From Acetanaerobacterium elongatum (GTDB taxonomy: Bacteria > Bacillota > Clostridia > Oscillospirales > Ruminococcaceae): a DNA stretch of 64,000 nt. Made by a program: the position numbers and the translations under genes. The notes beneath the pieces were generated by a model. The model saw only the letters and a list, made by a program, of their open reading frames with translations, was not told the DNA's origin and did no database searches. The stretch is from assembly GCF_900103835.1 (NCBI RefSeq), contig NZ_FNID01000002.1:1-64000 (forward strand). Reading direction: 5' to 3'. This document shows positions 42,058 to 53,028 of this stretch, piece after piece (the stretch's first letter is position 1; every line of letters begins with the position of its first letter).

Positions 42058-42906
42058 ATGCAGACGTTACAAATCGGTATTATCGGGTTGGGGCTCATCG
42101 GCGGCTCGTTAGCCAAAGCAATCAAAAAATTCACCCCGCATACGGTTTACGGCCTGAACCGCAGTAAGGGAACCGAGCAAAAGGCGCTGGCGTGCGGCGC
42201 GATGGACGGCGTGCTTACCGATGAGGCGCTTTCCGGGTGTGATATCCTGTTTGTGGGGCTTTACCCCGCCTTAACCATCAAGACTGTGCTCGAGAAGCTG
42301 CCGCTGCTGAAAAAAGGCTGTGTGATTGCCGACCTGTGCGGTATCAAGCGCGAGGTATGCGGTGCGCTCTCTGAGCCATGCCGTGTCGCGGGGGTTACCT
42401 TTATCGGGGCACACCCTATGGCGGGGCGGGAGTTTTCGGGCTTTGATTACACCACCGCCGACCTGTTTCAGCGAGCGTCGCTTATTCTTACCCCAACCGA
42501 GGGCACTGAGCAGGAGGAGCGCGCCGTAAGGCTGCTGGACGGCTTGGCGCTTGCGGTAGGCTTCCGCGCGGTGGTAGTGACCACCCCCGAAAACCACGAC
42601 CGCATGATTGCCTATACCTCGCAGCTGGCGCATGTACTCTCTAACGCCTATGTTAAAAGCCCGTGCGCGAAAGAGCACACAGGCTACAGCGCGGGTAGCT
42701 TTAAAGACCTTACCCGCGTGGCGTATTTAAACGAGGAGATGTGGACCGAGCTGTTTATGCAAAACCGTGACAACCTGACGCAGGAGCTTTCGCTGCTTAT
42801 TGATAACCTCACCGCCTACAAGCAGGCGATGGAAGCGGGGGATGCCGACACCCTGAAGGCGCTGCTGCGCGAGGGGCGCGAAATCAAGGAGCAGCTGCAG
42901 CCGTAA
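42058..42906 (+). CDS. tyrA: Prephenate dehydrogenase
   Basis: A 282-residue enzyme oxidising prephenate to 4-hydroxyphenylpyruvate with NAD+, the tyrosine branch. The Rossmann loop is IGIIGLGLIGGSLAKAIK; FIGAHPMAGREFSGFDY and TPENHDRMIAYTSQLAHVLS hold the substrate and catalytic residues. No ACT or chorismate mutase domain is fused. GGAAGG precedes the ATG. It follows aroF by 128 bp and shares its pathway. Confidence 0.93.
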   Translation: MQTLQIGIIGLGLIGGSLAKAIKKFTPHTVYGLNRSKGTEQKALACGAMDGVLTDEALSGCDILFVGLYPALTIKTVLEKLPLLKKGCVIADLCGIKREVCGALSEPCRVAGVTFIGAHPMAGREFSGFDYTTADLFQRASLILTPTEGTEQEERAVRLLDGLALAVGFRAVVVTTPENHDRMIAYTSQLAHVLSNAYVKSPCAKEHTGYSAGSFKDLTRVAYLNEEMWTELFMQNRDNLTQELSLLIDNLTAYKQAMEAGDADTLKALLREGREIKEQLQP

Positions 42907-42938
42907 TGTTGCTTCATATAACCGGGTTGAATGTTTAT

Positions 42939-42984
42939 GGCCTTGCTGCTTTCCGTTTGCCGGTCAAAAGCAGCAAGGCCTTTT
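42939..42984 (+). terminator. Terminator of tyrA
   Basis: A stem GGCCTTGCTGCT with AGCAGCAAGGCC (42939-42950 with 42969-42980) is followed by TTTT. Confidence 0.75.
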
Positions 42985-43420
42985 CGGCGTATTCCGATGC
43001 AGTAAAGGCTCGGAATCATTTACCTATTGCAGCGCACGGGGCGGCAATATGCGGTATAGGGTAGAGGGCCTTATCTTAAAGGTTCACTTTCATTGACTTT
43101 AATCGATATTGTATGTAAAATTAACTTAGGAAGTATTGATAATCGACACACGGAATACACAAGTTTATTATACTCTAGGCGCAGGTAAAGCGGCACCGAC
43201 GGAGAATGGTTTTTGCGCAATAACACTCCTGCCCCATCCTTTTTATCGGGCAGGCAACGGAGACATCGCCATAAGGCAAGGCTTGCGATATCATCTGATG
43301 ATATGCGGACAATGACAATCAAGCGGCGGAATGAACCGGGGCACTGTTTAAAAGATCTACTTACCATTGCGACCTTCTACTTTTTAAACGCAGCCATAAT
43401 ACGACGGAAGGGGAATTGCT
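42985..43420. other. Intergenic region before sigI
   Basis: About 430 bp with no supported gene. It contains a hairpin CCTGCC/GGCAGG near 43228-43256. I looked for a cyclic-di-GMP, ykkC or other known riboswitch core and recognised none. The sigI promoter should lie here; sigma-I promoters are hard to see by eye. Confidence 0.5.
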
Positions 43421-44140
43421 ATGAGGCAAACGGACGAGCTGGCAGTTCTGGCGGCCGATGATACCTTGCGCATGGAAGAGTTGATTAGGAAGAACGAGCG
43501 CTTCATCTTGCGGTGTGCCGCCGAAACGGCTCACCGCTATATTACCAAAAGTGATGATGAGTGGTCGGTGGCTTTGCTGGCCTTTTCGCAGGCGGTGAAG
43601 AGCTACTCTGCTGAAAAGGGCAGCTTTTTATCCTTTGCCGAGCTGGTGATCAAGCGCAGGCTGATCGATTATATCCGAACCCAGTCGAAGCACGGGAGCG
43701 AGATTACCGTTAACCCCACGGTGTTTGACACCGAGCCGGAGGAGCAGGACGAAGATGCGGCACTCAAGGCCGAGGTTAGCAAAAAAGTCTCACATACTCC
43801 TAACAGCGCATTGAAAGAGGAGATTGAGGCAATAACCGATGTATTTGCGCGATATGGCTTTTCTTTCTTCAGCCTGACCGATTGCTCCCCCAAGGCCGAA
43901 AAAACTAAAAAAGCCTGTGCGCAGGCGGTTCGATACCTTATGGCGAACCCCCTTCTGTTAAGCGAATTGCGCCACAGTAAACAATTACCAACGAAAACGA
44001 TTGAGAAAAATTGTGGAGTACCCCGAAAAATTATAGAACGTCACCGTAAATACATAATAGCGGCGGCAGAGATAATAACCGGTGATTATCCCTACCTCGC
44101 AGAGTATATGCGGTTCATCAGAGAGGAGCCGAACAAATGA
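43421..44140 (+). CDS. sigI: RNA polymerase sigma factor SigI-like
   Basis: A 239-residue sigma factor of the SigI group. The region-2-like segment is FILRCAAETAHRYITKSDDEW, followed by WSVALLAFSQAVKSYSAEKG and FLSFAELVIKRRLIDYIRT. SigI lacks the usual sigma-70 region 4, and its C-terminal segment (from about residue 150, with KTIEKNCGVPRKIIERHRKYI) is family-specific. It overlaps the RsgI gene by 4 bp (ATGA). In Clostridia these pairs sense polysaccharides or heat at the membrane. Confidence 0.9.
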   Translation: MRQTDELAVLAADDTLRMEELIRKNERFILRCAAETAHRYITKSDDEWSVALLAFSQAVKSYSAEKGSFLSFAELVIKRRLIDYIRTQSKHGSEITVNPTVFDTEPEEQDEDAALKAEVSKKVSHTPNSALKEEIEAITDVFARYGFSFFSLTDCSPKAEKTKKACAQAVRYLMANPLLLSELRHSKQLPTKTIEKNCGVPRKIIERHRKYIIAAAEIITGDYPYLAEYMRFIREEPNK

Positions 44141-45276
44141 AAGCGGTAATTGTTGAGTTAAAAAACGGTTACGCCGCTGCTTTGACTGATGACGGTTGCA
44201 TAAAAAAGCTGCAAAATAAAGATTATGCGATTGGGCAGGTGATTGAAATGAAGGCGCACAAGAGCAAGAAGATTGCTGTTTGGGCTGCTTCAGCGGCGGC
44301 TGCTGTACTGTTGTGCAGCACGACCGTCTGGGCGTATGTTTCGCCCTACACCTATGTGAGTCTTGACGTAAACCCCTCTATTGAGTTTAGTGTAAACCGT
44401 TTTGGCAGAGTATTGAGCGCAAAAGCGGTAAACGGCGACGGCGCAGAGATTCTGCAAACCTTAAAGCTTAAGAACAAGTCTATTGAAGATGCGGTTCGTG
44501 CAACCGTAAAGCAGATTGAGCAGGCAGGCTATTTCAGCGGCGAGGAGCCCGGCGGCGTGGTGGTTGCAACCTCCAGCCCCGACCAGAACGCGGCAGATAA
44601 CTTAGCCGACGAGATTAAGGATGCTGTAATTGAAACCACACAGGATGCCGAGAACGACGTAGAAGTTGAAAGCACAAGCGTTGGTTACGAGCGTGTGCAG
44701 CAGGCCAAAGAGCTTGGCGTAACACCCGGCAAGCTGAATCTGGTTGAAAAGCTGAAGGCCGCTTCGCAAAACCCCGACAGCATTGACATCAATGAGTGGC
44801 TGAAGAAACCCGTAAAAGACATTATGAAGGCCACCAAGGAATATAGAAAGAGCCAGAAGAATGGCGATGATGTTCCGGTTCCCGGTTCCAGTGAGCCGGC
44901 TACCCCGGGAAGCTCCGGCGTGGTTACCCCCGGTTCCAGTGAGCCAGCAGTTCCGGGAAACGGCGACGCGAACGTGAATAGGGAACAGAACAAGGAAAAG
45001 AACAAGGACGCTTACAATAAGGAGCAGAACCGTGAAAAGAACGACTCCAGTAAAGTATCGTCTATTAGCAATAAGCCAACCCAAGCCGTTTCATCAGATT
45101 CTAGCCGGACTCGAGGTAACGGCAATAACGATGAAGCCGCCGGTGGTGCTGCCGGTAATGACGACAATACAGGCGGCTCAGGTGGGTCAGGTAATGGTAA
45201 CTCAGGTAACGCCGGCGGCAACGGGAATGCTGGAAATGCCGGTGGGTCTGGAAATGCCGGTGGAAAAGGCAGATAG
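44137..45276 (+). CDS. rsgI: RsgI-like membrane anti-sigma factor
   Basis: A 379-residue protein: cytoplasmic RsgI N-terminal domain (residues 1-45, MKAVIVELKNGYAAALTDDG), one membrane helix (46-67), an extracellular beta domain opening YVSLDVNPSIEFSVNRFGRV, then a long flexible tail. The tail has PGSSEP-type repeats (about 250-285), a charged Asn/Lys/Glu stretch and a Gly/Asn/Ser-rich end (about 325-379). No carbohydrate-binding module is recognisable, unlike many cellulosomal RsgIs. It should hold SigI inactive until an outside signal arrives. Confidence 0.88.
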   Translation: MKAVIVELKNGYAAALTDDGCIKKLQNKDYAIGQVIEMKAHKSKKIAVWAASAAAAVLLCSTTVWAYVSPYTYVSLDVNPSIEFSVNRFGRVLSAKAVNGDGAEILQTLKLKNKSIEDAVRATVKQIEQAGYFSGEEPGGVVVATSSPDQNAADNLADEIKDAVIETTQDAENDVEVESTSVGYERVQQAKELGVTPGKLNLVEKLKAASQNPDSIDINEWLKKPVKDIMKATKEYRKSQKNGDDVPVPGSSEPATPGSSGVVTPGSSEPAVPGNGDANVNREQNKEKNKDAYNKEQNREKNDSSKVSSISNKPTQAVSSDSSRTRGNGNNDEAAGGAAGNDDNTGGSGGSGNGNSGNAGGNGNAGNAGGSGNAGGKGR

Positions 45277-45402
45277 AGTTTTATAGTTCCGCACGCTACT
45301 ATATTTTCTGTATCCGGGGGCGTGCCTGCAACCCAATCCTTCTAAACATTCCTTATGATATTCATTAAGGTTTTCCTCATTAAATTTGTAACGCGCCCCC
45401 GC

Positions 45403-45433
45403 AAAGGCTGCCGAGTAATCGGCGGCCTTTTTT
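45403..45433 (+). terminator. Terminator of sigI-rsgI
   Basis: An AAAGGCTGCCGA/TCGGCGGCCTTT stem (45403-45414 with 45419-45430) ends in a T-run of six. Confidence 0.8.
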
Positions 45434-45494
45434 AGTGCTATGATTTTATGATAAGTTATTTCTTGAGGAAAAGTAGTTCGGAATAAAATATACA

Positions 45495-45523
45495 TTGACA
45501 GGCGAGGTATATGGTGATATAAT
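45495..45523 (+). promoter_or_regulatory. Consensus sigma-A promoter of padR module
   Basis: A perfect TTGACA (45495-45500), 17-bp spacer and TATAAT (45518-45523), about 80 bp before the PadR gene. Confidence 0.88.
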
Positions 45524-45602
45524 GTAACTAAGCTCAGAAGGATAGTGCGAAATCCTTCCTTTACAATGTTTCTCGCCCAAACGGCAAGACGGGGGTTTAT
45601 GT

Positions 45603-45923
45603 ATGTCTATCACATCCGACATTATCCGGGGGCACACCGAGGCTATTATCCTCAGTCACCTCACCGAGCACGACAGCTACGGCTACCAGATTAACCAATC
45701 AATCCAATCCAAGACCAACAACGAATACGAGTTGAAAGAGGCGACGCTTTACTCTGCATTTCGCAGGCTGGAGCAGAACGGCTGTATCAATTCCTATTGG
45801 GGGGATGAAACAACCGGCGCACGCCGAAGGTACTACTCCATCACCCCCGAGGGCAGAGTGTATCTTGCACGCTGCAGGGCAGACTGGGAAGCTGCCAAAA
45901 CGCTTATTGACAAACTTATTTAG
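45603..45923 (+). CDS. PadR family transcriptional regulator
   Basis: A 106-residue winged-helix regulator. DIIRGHTEAIILSHLTEHDS and YGYQINQSI start the fold, and LKEATLYSAFRRLEQNGCI with GARRRYYSITPEG form the recognition helix and wing. The partner gene follows 14 bp downstream, the usual PadR plus small membrane protein arrangement. Its own promoter is a near-perfect consensus and so is likely repressed by it. Confidence 0.92.
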   Translation: MSITSDIIRGHTEAIILSHLTEHDSYGYQINQSIQSKTNNEYELKEATLYSAFRRLEQNGCINSYWGDETTGARRRYYSITPEGRVYLARCRADWEAAKTLIDKLI

Positions 45924-45937
45924 GGGAGAATGATTTT

Positions 45938-46588
45938 ATGGAACTCAAAATCCGCCAGTACATCGAACGTGCATTTGCCGATGTACCCAAAACCGCCAAG
46001 AACAACGAGCTGAAGGAGTCCCTTTACAGCGACCTGATTGAGAAGTATCAAGACCTGCTCGGCAGGGGAAAAACCGAGGAGGAGGCTTGCGGCGAGGTGA
46101 TTGCGGGTATCGGCGATTTAAGCGAGCTCACGCAGGGGCTTATCCGTGAGGCCGAGCAGCAGCACGTTGAAACTGTTCAGGAGCGCAGACGCTCGGCGCT
46201 GTTTGTTTCTATCGCCGTGGGCATGTATATCCTAAGCCCGCTTGCATTTATGATATTCGATGAACTTTTTCATAAGGGGTTCTTGGCAATCTGCGCGTTT
46301 TTCGTTATGGTGGCGGTAGCTACAGGGCTGCTCATCTATTATAATATGACTAAGCCCGCCTGGAAGCGGCAGCAGGAAGAACGTGATGACGTGGAAAGGT
46401 GGCTTCCCGAGGGCGACAGACAGGTGTACGGCGCTGTAAGCGGAGCACTGTGGGTGCTTACGGTAGCGGTATATATGCTCATCAGCTTTAATTATGGCAA
46501 CTGGCACATCTCCTGGGTGATTTTTTTAATTGCCGCGGCAATTCAGATGATTATCCGCGCTGTGTTTGCTACAAAATCCCACCACTAA
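45938..46588 (+). CDS. Permease-prefix-domain membrane protein
   Basis: A 216-residue protein with a soluble N-terminal domain (about residues 1-80, YIERAFADVPKTAKNNELKE, the 'permease prefix domain' also called DUF1700-like) and four membrane helices behind it (about residues 87-105, 112-130, 165-185, 190-210). Typical partner of PadR regulators; probably involved in stress or envelope adaptation. Function unknown. Confidence 0.82.
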   Translation: MELKIRQYIERAFADVPKTAKNNELKESLYSDLIEKYQDLLGRGKTEEEACGEVIAGIGDLSELTQGLIREAEQQHVETVQERRRSALFVSIAVGMYILSPLAFMIFDELFHKGFLAICAFFVMVAVATGLLIYYNMTKPAWKRQQEERDDVERWLPEGDRQVYGAVSGALWVLTVAVYMLISFNYGNWHISWVIFLIAAAIQMIIRAVFATKSHH

Positions 46589-46766
46589 ACAAGCTGGTCA
46601 AATTCGTATAACACAGCATACTTGCCCATAAGGCTTGCATAAAAAGCCCAATCATTATATAATCACTTCTAAAGGGCATACTATCCGCACGCACAGAAGA
46701 ATCTTTTTACGCCAAGGGCGGGAAAACTGTGACCGCTGCGAGGAATTGAAATTAGGAGTGATGGCG

Positions 46767-47642
46767 ATGAGAGAGTATTGTATCGTAACCGATTCCACCT
46801 CTGACCTGCCGCTGGAGATTATTAACGAGCTGGGCCTGATTGTTATTCCGCTGGAATTCCAGCTGGAGGGGAAGGTCTACCAGCATTACCCCGACGCCAG
46901 AGAGTATGGCTATCACGAATTTTATGAGCGGCTGCGGGCGGGGAACCTTTCTACCACCTCGCAGATTAACTATACCACCTACGAGGCCTATTTCGAGCCT
47001 ATCCTCAAAGAGGGCAAGGATATTCTGTATATCTGTTTTTCGTCGGGGTTAAGCGGCACCTACAATGCATCGGTGCTGGCCTGCAACGACCTTGCCGAAC
47101 GCTTCCCCGGCAGCAAGGTGTATTCTGTGGATAGCCGCGCGGCTTCTGCCGGCGAGGGGCTCTTGGTTTACCACGCCGCGCAGAAGAAGGCACAAGGCAT
47201 GGATATCGATACCCTGAAGGACTGGGTAACCGAAAACCGCGACCATCTCTGCCACTGGTTTACGGTAGACGACCTGAACCACCTGAAACGCGGCGGAAGG
47301 GTTACCGCGGTAAGCGCCGCAGTTGGCACTGCTTTGGGTATAAAGCCGGTGCTGCATGTGGATAACGACGGGCACCTGATACCGATGCAGAAGGTGCGCG
47401 GCAGGCGCAAGTCGCTGGAGGCGATGGTGGAGCAGATGGTGCTTACCTGCACCGAGCCGGACGGCCAGACCATTCTCATCGGCCATGGCGACAGCCCCGA
47501 GGATGCGGCGGCAACGGCCGCCCTTGTAAAGGAGAAATTCCCCACCGTAGCCCGGGTAGTGCTTACCTATATCGGGCCGGTTATCGGCGCACATTCGGGC
47601 CCCGGCACCATTGCACTCTTTTTTATGGGAACACATAAATAA
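46767..47642 (+). CDS. DegV family fatty-acid-binding protein
   Basis: A 291-residue DegV protein, a distant paralogue of the one at 17822-18700. The opening YCIVTDSTSDLPLEIINELG, the SGLSGTYN pocket (CFSSGLSGTYNASVLA) and the C-terminal GPVIGAHSGPGTIALFF are family marks. The start ATG 46767 follows TTAGGAG with 8-base spacing; the annotated longer frame back to 46635 has none. It should bind a fatty acid as a FakB-type protein. Confidence 0.9.
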   Translation: MREYCIVTDSTSDLPLEIINELGLIVIPLEFQLEGKVYQHYPDAREYGYHEFYERLRAGNLSTTSQINYTTYEAYFEPILKEGKDILYICFSSGLSGTYNASVLACNDLAERFPGSKVYSVDSRAASAGEGLLVYHAAQKKAQGMDIDTLKDWVTENRDHLCHWFTVDDLNHLKRGGRVTAVSAAVGTALGIKPVLHVDNDGHLIPMQKVRGRRKSLEAMVEQMVLTCTEPDGQTILIGHGDSPEDAAATAALVKEKFPTVARVVLTYIGPVIGAHSGPGTIALFFMGTHK

Positions 47643-47648
47643 AACGCG

Positions 47649-47693
47649 AAGCGACAGCCACGGTTTACTGATGGCCTGTCGCTTTCTTTTTTT
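47649..47693 (+). terminator. Rho-independent terminator of degV
   Basis: An AAGCGACAG/CTGTCGCTT stem (47649-47657 with 47676-47684) is followed by TCTTTTTTT. Confidence 0.9.
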
Positions 47694-47838
47694 ATAATAT
47701 TACAAACAGGATATACTTTTACGGTTTTTAGACGTAAAATTACACTTTTTAAATTGATAAATATTCAGTTTTGTTGTACAATAGTTACTATTGACCCCTT
47801 CAAACCTTGAATCATACACAGAAAGGCATGGTAGGAAG

Positions 47839-48147
47839 ATGGAGCCTGAATCAATCAAGGTTATCCGTACCGCGGAAGCATACGCCGAACAAAAGGAAAA
47901 ACAGGCGGCTGCCGAAAGCGAAGAGCTTTTACGCCAGGCGCGTGAAAAGGCGCAGGCCGACGCCGACGCCATGGTTGCCGGTGCCCGACAGCAGGCAGAA
48001 CAGATAATTTCAGCCGCCAGAAGCGAGGCAGACACATTGGTGCAAAAGGCAGTTGCCGCGGCGCAGCAGGATACCCTGGCGCTGAAGGAAGCCGCAAATC
48101 GGCGCAAGGAAGCGGCGGTTAAGCTGATTATCAGTGAGCTTGCATAG
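47839..48147 (+). CDS. ntpF: V-type ATPase peripheral stalk subunit (NtpF/G-H-like)
   Basis: A 102-residue, almost wholly coiled-coil protein (Ala/Glu/Lys/Gln-rich, for example EELLRQAREKAQADADAMVA), first of nine V-ATPase genes. Position before subunit I and its helical stalk character match E. hirae NtpF, the partner of the E subunit in the outer stalk. The start is ATG 47839; GAAAGG lies 12 bases upstream. Confidence 0.8.
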   Translation: MEPESIKVIRTAEAYAEQKEKQAAAESEELLRQAREKAQADADAMVAGARQQAEQIISAARSEADTLVQKAVAAAQQDTLALKEAANRRKEAAVKLIISELA

Positions 48148-48206
48148 GCTTTATACTTATTCTATTTAAATCTGTAATCGTAACAGCAGAAGAAGGAGGA
48201 AAGCCT

Positions 48207-50703
<2,497 letters not shown>

Positions 50704-50738
50704 ATCACCAAGTTCAATAGGATTGGGAGTGCTTGCCA

Positions 50739-51350
50739 ATGACTGGTCTTGAAAAGATCGTAAAAAAGATAGAGGATGAAGCAAACGCCGCGGCAGCCGC
50801 TAAGATTGAGGCGGCGCAAGCCGAGGCGCAGACGATATATGATACCGCCCTGCAGAAGGCAAAGGCGCAGAGCGAAGAAATCCTCGCGCAGAGCAAGGCT
50901 CAGGCAGACGAGCTTCTCGCCGGCGCCAGCTCGGCAGCGGCACTGGCCAAGCGCAAGGCGCTGCTGAGCGAAAAGCAGAGCATCATCAACGGTGTGATTG
51001 CTGACGCACAGAACGCGCTGCTCGCCCTGCCCGAAAAGGAGTATTTCGAGCTGATTGAGAAGCTTTTGGAAAAGCATATGCTGGCGCAGCACGGCGAGAT
51101 ATTCTTTTCGGCTGCCGATTTAAAGCGTCTTCCTACCGGCTTTGGGTTAAAGCTGGGCGTTACAGCCATGGCAAAGGGCGGAAGTCTGAAGGTGAGCAAG
51201 GAGCCGCGCAGCATTAACGGCGGCTTTATACTGGTATACCCCGATGCCGAGGCGGGCGGGGATATTGAGATCAACTGCTCGTTTGAGGCGCTGTTCTATG
51301 CCGCGCATGAGCAGCTGCAGGATAAGATTACTGCCCTGCTGTTTTCATAG
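50739..51350 (+). CDS. ntpE: V-type ATPase subunit E
   Basis: A 203-residue peripheral stalk subunit. The N-terminal ~90 residues are a long Ala/Glu/Lys coiled coil (GLEKIVKKIEDEANAAAAAK) and the rest a globular head that binds the A3B3 head. The start is ATG 50739 after GGGAG. It pairs with the small first gene of the operon to form the stator. Confidence 0.92.
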   Translation: MTGLEKIVKKIEDEANAAAAAKIEAAQAEAQTIYDTALQKAKAQSEEILAQSKAQADELLAGASSAAALAKRKALLSEKQSIINGVIADAQNALLALPEKEYFELIEKLLEKHMLAQHGEIFFSAADLKRLPTGFGLKLGVTAMAKGGSLKVSKEPRSINGGFILVYPDAEAGGDIEINCSFEALFYAAHEQLQDKITALLFS

Positions 51351-51405
51351 CGGTTCCTGCATCTGAATTAAGTTTATCTTATAATTACGAACAGGAGGGA
51401 ACGCT

Positions 51406-52374
51406 ATGCCGGAAAACAGCTACGCCTATGCCGTTGCGCGCATCCGCGCCAAGGAGCTTGCACTGCTGAATGCTCAGTCGGTGGAAGCGCTGCTTGCCGC
51501 GAAAAGTGCGGAAGACTGCATGCGGCTGCTGGAGGAAAAGGGCTGGCCCGCAGATAATGCCAAAACCCCCGAGCAGCTTCTTTCTGCCGAGCGTGAAAGA
51601 ACCTGGGGCCTGCTTGCGGAGCTTACCGACGATCTGTCGGTTTTTGATGTGTTTTTGTATAATAATGATTTTCACAACCTGAAGGCTGCAATAAAGCTTG
51701 CCTATACCGATCAGGAGCCGCACGGCGTGTTTCTTGCAAACGCAACGGTGGAGCCGCAGATGCTTTTTCAGGCGGTGAAAAGCCGCAGCTATGCAGACCT
51801 GCCAGAGCGGCTGCGCGGCATAGCCGAAGAGGCATACCTTGCCTTAAGCCATACGGGCGACAGCCAGCTGTGTGATATGATGATTGACAGAGCCGCGCTC
51901 ACCGCTGTTTTGGAGGCGGGCAGAGCCTCGAAATCGCCGCTTATTAAAAAGTATGCCGAACTTACCGCTGCAACCTCCGATATCAAGGTTGCGGTGCGCT
52001 GCCAGAAGACCGGCAAGAGCCTAGAGTTTATCACCCGCGCGCTTGCTCCCTGCGAAAGCATAGACGTTGTATCACTGGCCGCGGCGGCGGCATCCTCGCA
52101 GGAAGCGCTGCTCGGCTACCTTGATTCAACGGCTTACGCGGGTGCTGCACAGGCGTTGCGGGCTTCAATGCAGCAGTTTGAACGCTGGTGCGACAACGTT
52201 ATCATCGAGCTGATACGCCCACAGAAATACAACCCGTTTTCTGTTGACCCGCTGGCGGCCTATCTGCTGGCGAAGGAGAACGAGCTGAAGATTGTGCGCA
52301 TCATCCTTTCCGCGAAGGTAAACGGGCTTTCGGCGGAATCGGTGCGGGAAAGGCTGAGGGAACTGTATGTATAA
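51406..52374 (+). CDS. ntpC: V-type ATPase subunit C
   Basis: A 322-residue, mostly helical subunit that couples the central shaft to the ring. The opening YAYAVARIRAKELALLN and the helical repeat blocks such as VFLYNNDFHNLKAAIKLAYT match the V0 'd'-type subunit. ACAGGAGG precedes the ATG, and its stop overlaps the next start by 8 bp. Confidence 0.92.
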   Translation: MPENSYAYAVARIRAKELALLNAQSVEALLAAKSAEDCMRLLEEKGWPADNAKTPEQLLSAERERTWGLLAELTDDLSVFDVFLYNNDFHNLKAAIKLAYTDQEPHGVFLANATVEPQMLFQAVKSRSYADLPERLRGIAEEAYLALSHTGDSQLCDMMIDRAALTAVLEAGRASKSPLIKKYAELTAATSDIKVAVRCQKTGKSLEFITRALAPCESIDVVSLAAAAASSQEALLGYLDSTAYAGAAQALRASMQQFERWCDNVIIELIRPQKYNPFSVDPLAAYLLAKENELKIVRIILSAKVNGLSAESVRERLRELYV

Positions 52375-52690
52375 GATTGGCGTTCTGGGCGACCGCGACA
52401 GCATCTACGGCTTTGCGGCGCTGGGGCTAACCACCGTGCCGGTTTCCGACACCATCGAGGCCGCGAAGGCGTTTCGCCGTATGGCAGAGGGCGGCTATGC
52501 GGTTATCTATATCACCGAGGCCCTTGCGCAGGCGCTGGAGCATGAGATACAGCGCTGCAAGGATGCTATGCTGCCCGCCGTCATCCCCATTCCGGGGGTT
52601 TCGGGCAACAACGGCATGGGCATTAGGAATGTAAAGAAGTTTGTGGAGCAGGCCGTCGGCTCTGATATTATCTTTAATGACGGGAAATAG
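52367..52690 (+). CDS. ntpG: V-type ATPase subunit F (NtpG)
   Basis: A 107-residue shaft subunit, opening YKIGVLGDRDSIYGFAALGL, with PAVIPIPGVSGNNGMGIRNV in the middle. This matches archaeal-type subunit F. It is followed by a 338-bp gap before ntpA, unusual in such operons, filled with repeat elements. Confidence 0.92.
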   Translation: MYKIGVLGDRDSIYGFAALGLTTVPVSDTIEAAKAFRRMAEGGYAVIYITEALAQALEHEIQRCKDAMLPAVIPIPGVSGNNGMGIRNVKKFVEQAVGSDIIFNDGK

Positions 52691-53028
52691 GAATGGTTTG
52701 ATTGGCGCTTTTGTAGAGCCGGCCATTGACCGTCTGTGGAATATATGCGACTTTAAGTAGCGGACGCACAATGCGCGCTCCTACAGGCATAAGGGTTTAA
52801 GGTTGTAGGAAGCGGTCTTGACCGCTTCGCAATTCAGAGGGCGGAATCATTTGTATCGCCGTGTGGCGGCGAGATGGAGGCAGGTTGAAAGAAAATCTTT
52901 CAACCTTCGAAAAATGCCTGTCGCGGTATGGCCACTCCTACCGCTGCGCGGCATCGGCATTTTTTATTATCGGTTTTATGCCCTTTCTTCCGGGCATAAA
53001 GCCCACAAGAAAGGACATGGATCTTAGA
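52691..53028. repeat. Repeat-rich gap inside the V-ATPase operon
   Basis: Between ntpG and ntpA lie palindromes of the same family as at 14.2 and 17.1 kb: 52711-52736, 52757-52785 (GCACAATGCGCGC) and 52803-52828 (AAGCGGTCTTGACCGCTTC), each flanked by TGTAG or CTACA. A further hairpin GGTTGAAAG/CTTTCAACC is at 52884-52906. No separate promoter is clear, so transcription probably runs through. Confidence 0.65.

Noticed and set aside
43150-43420. Riboswitch before sigI
   Set aside because: Some hairpins and GC-rich motifs are present, but no known riboswitch core could be matched.
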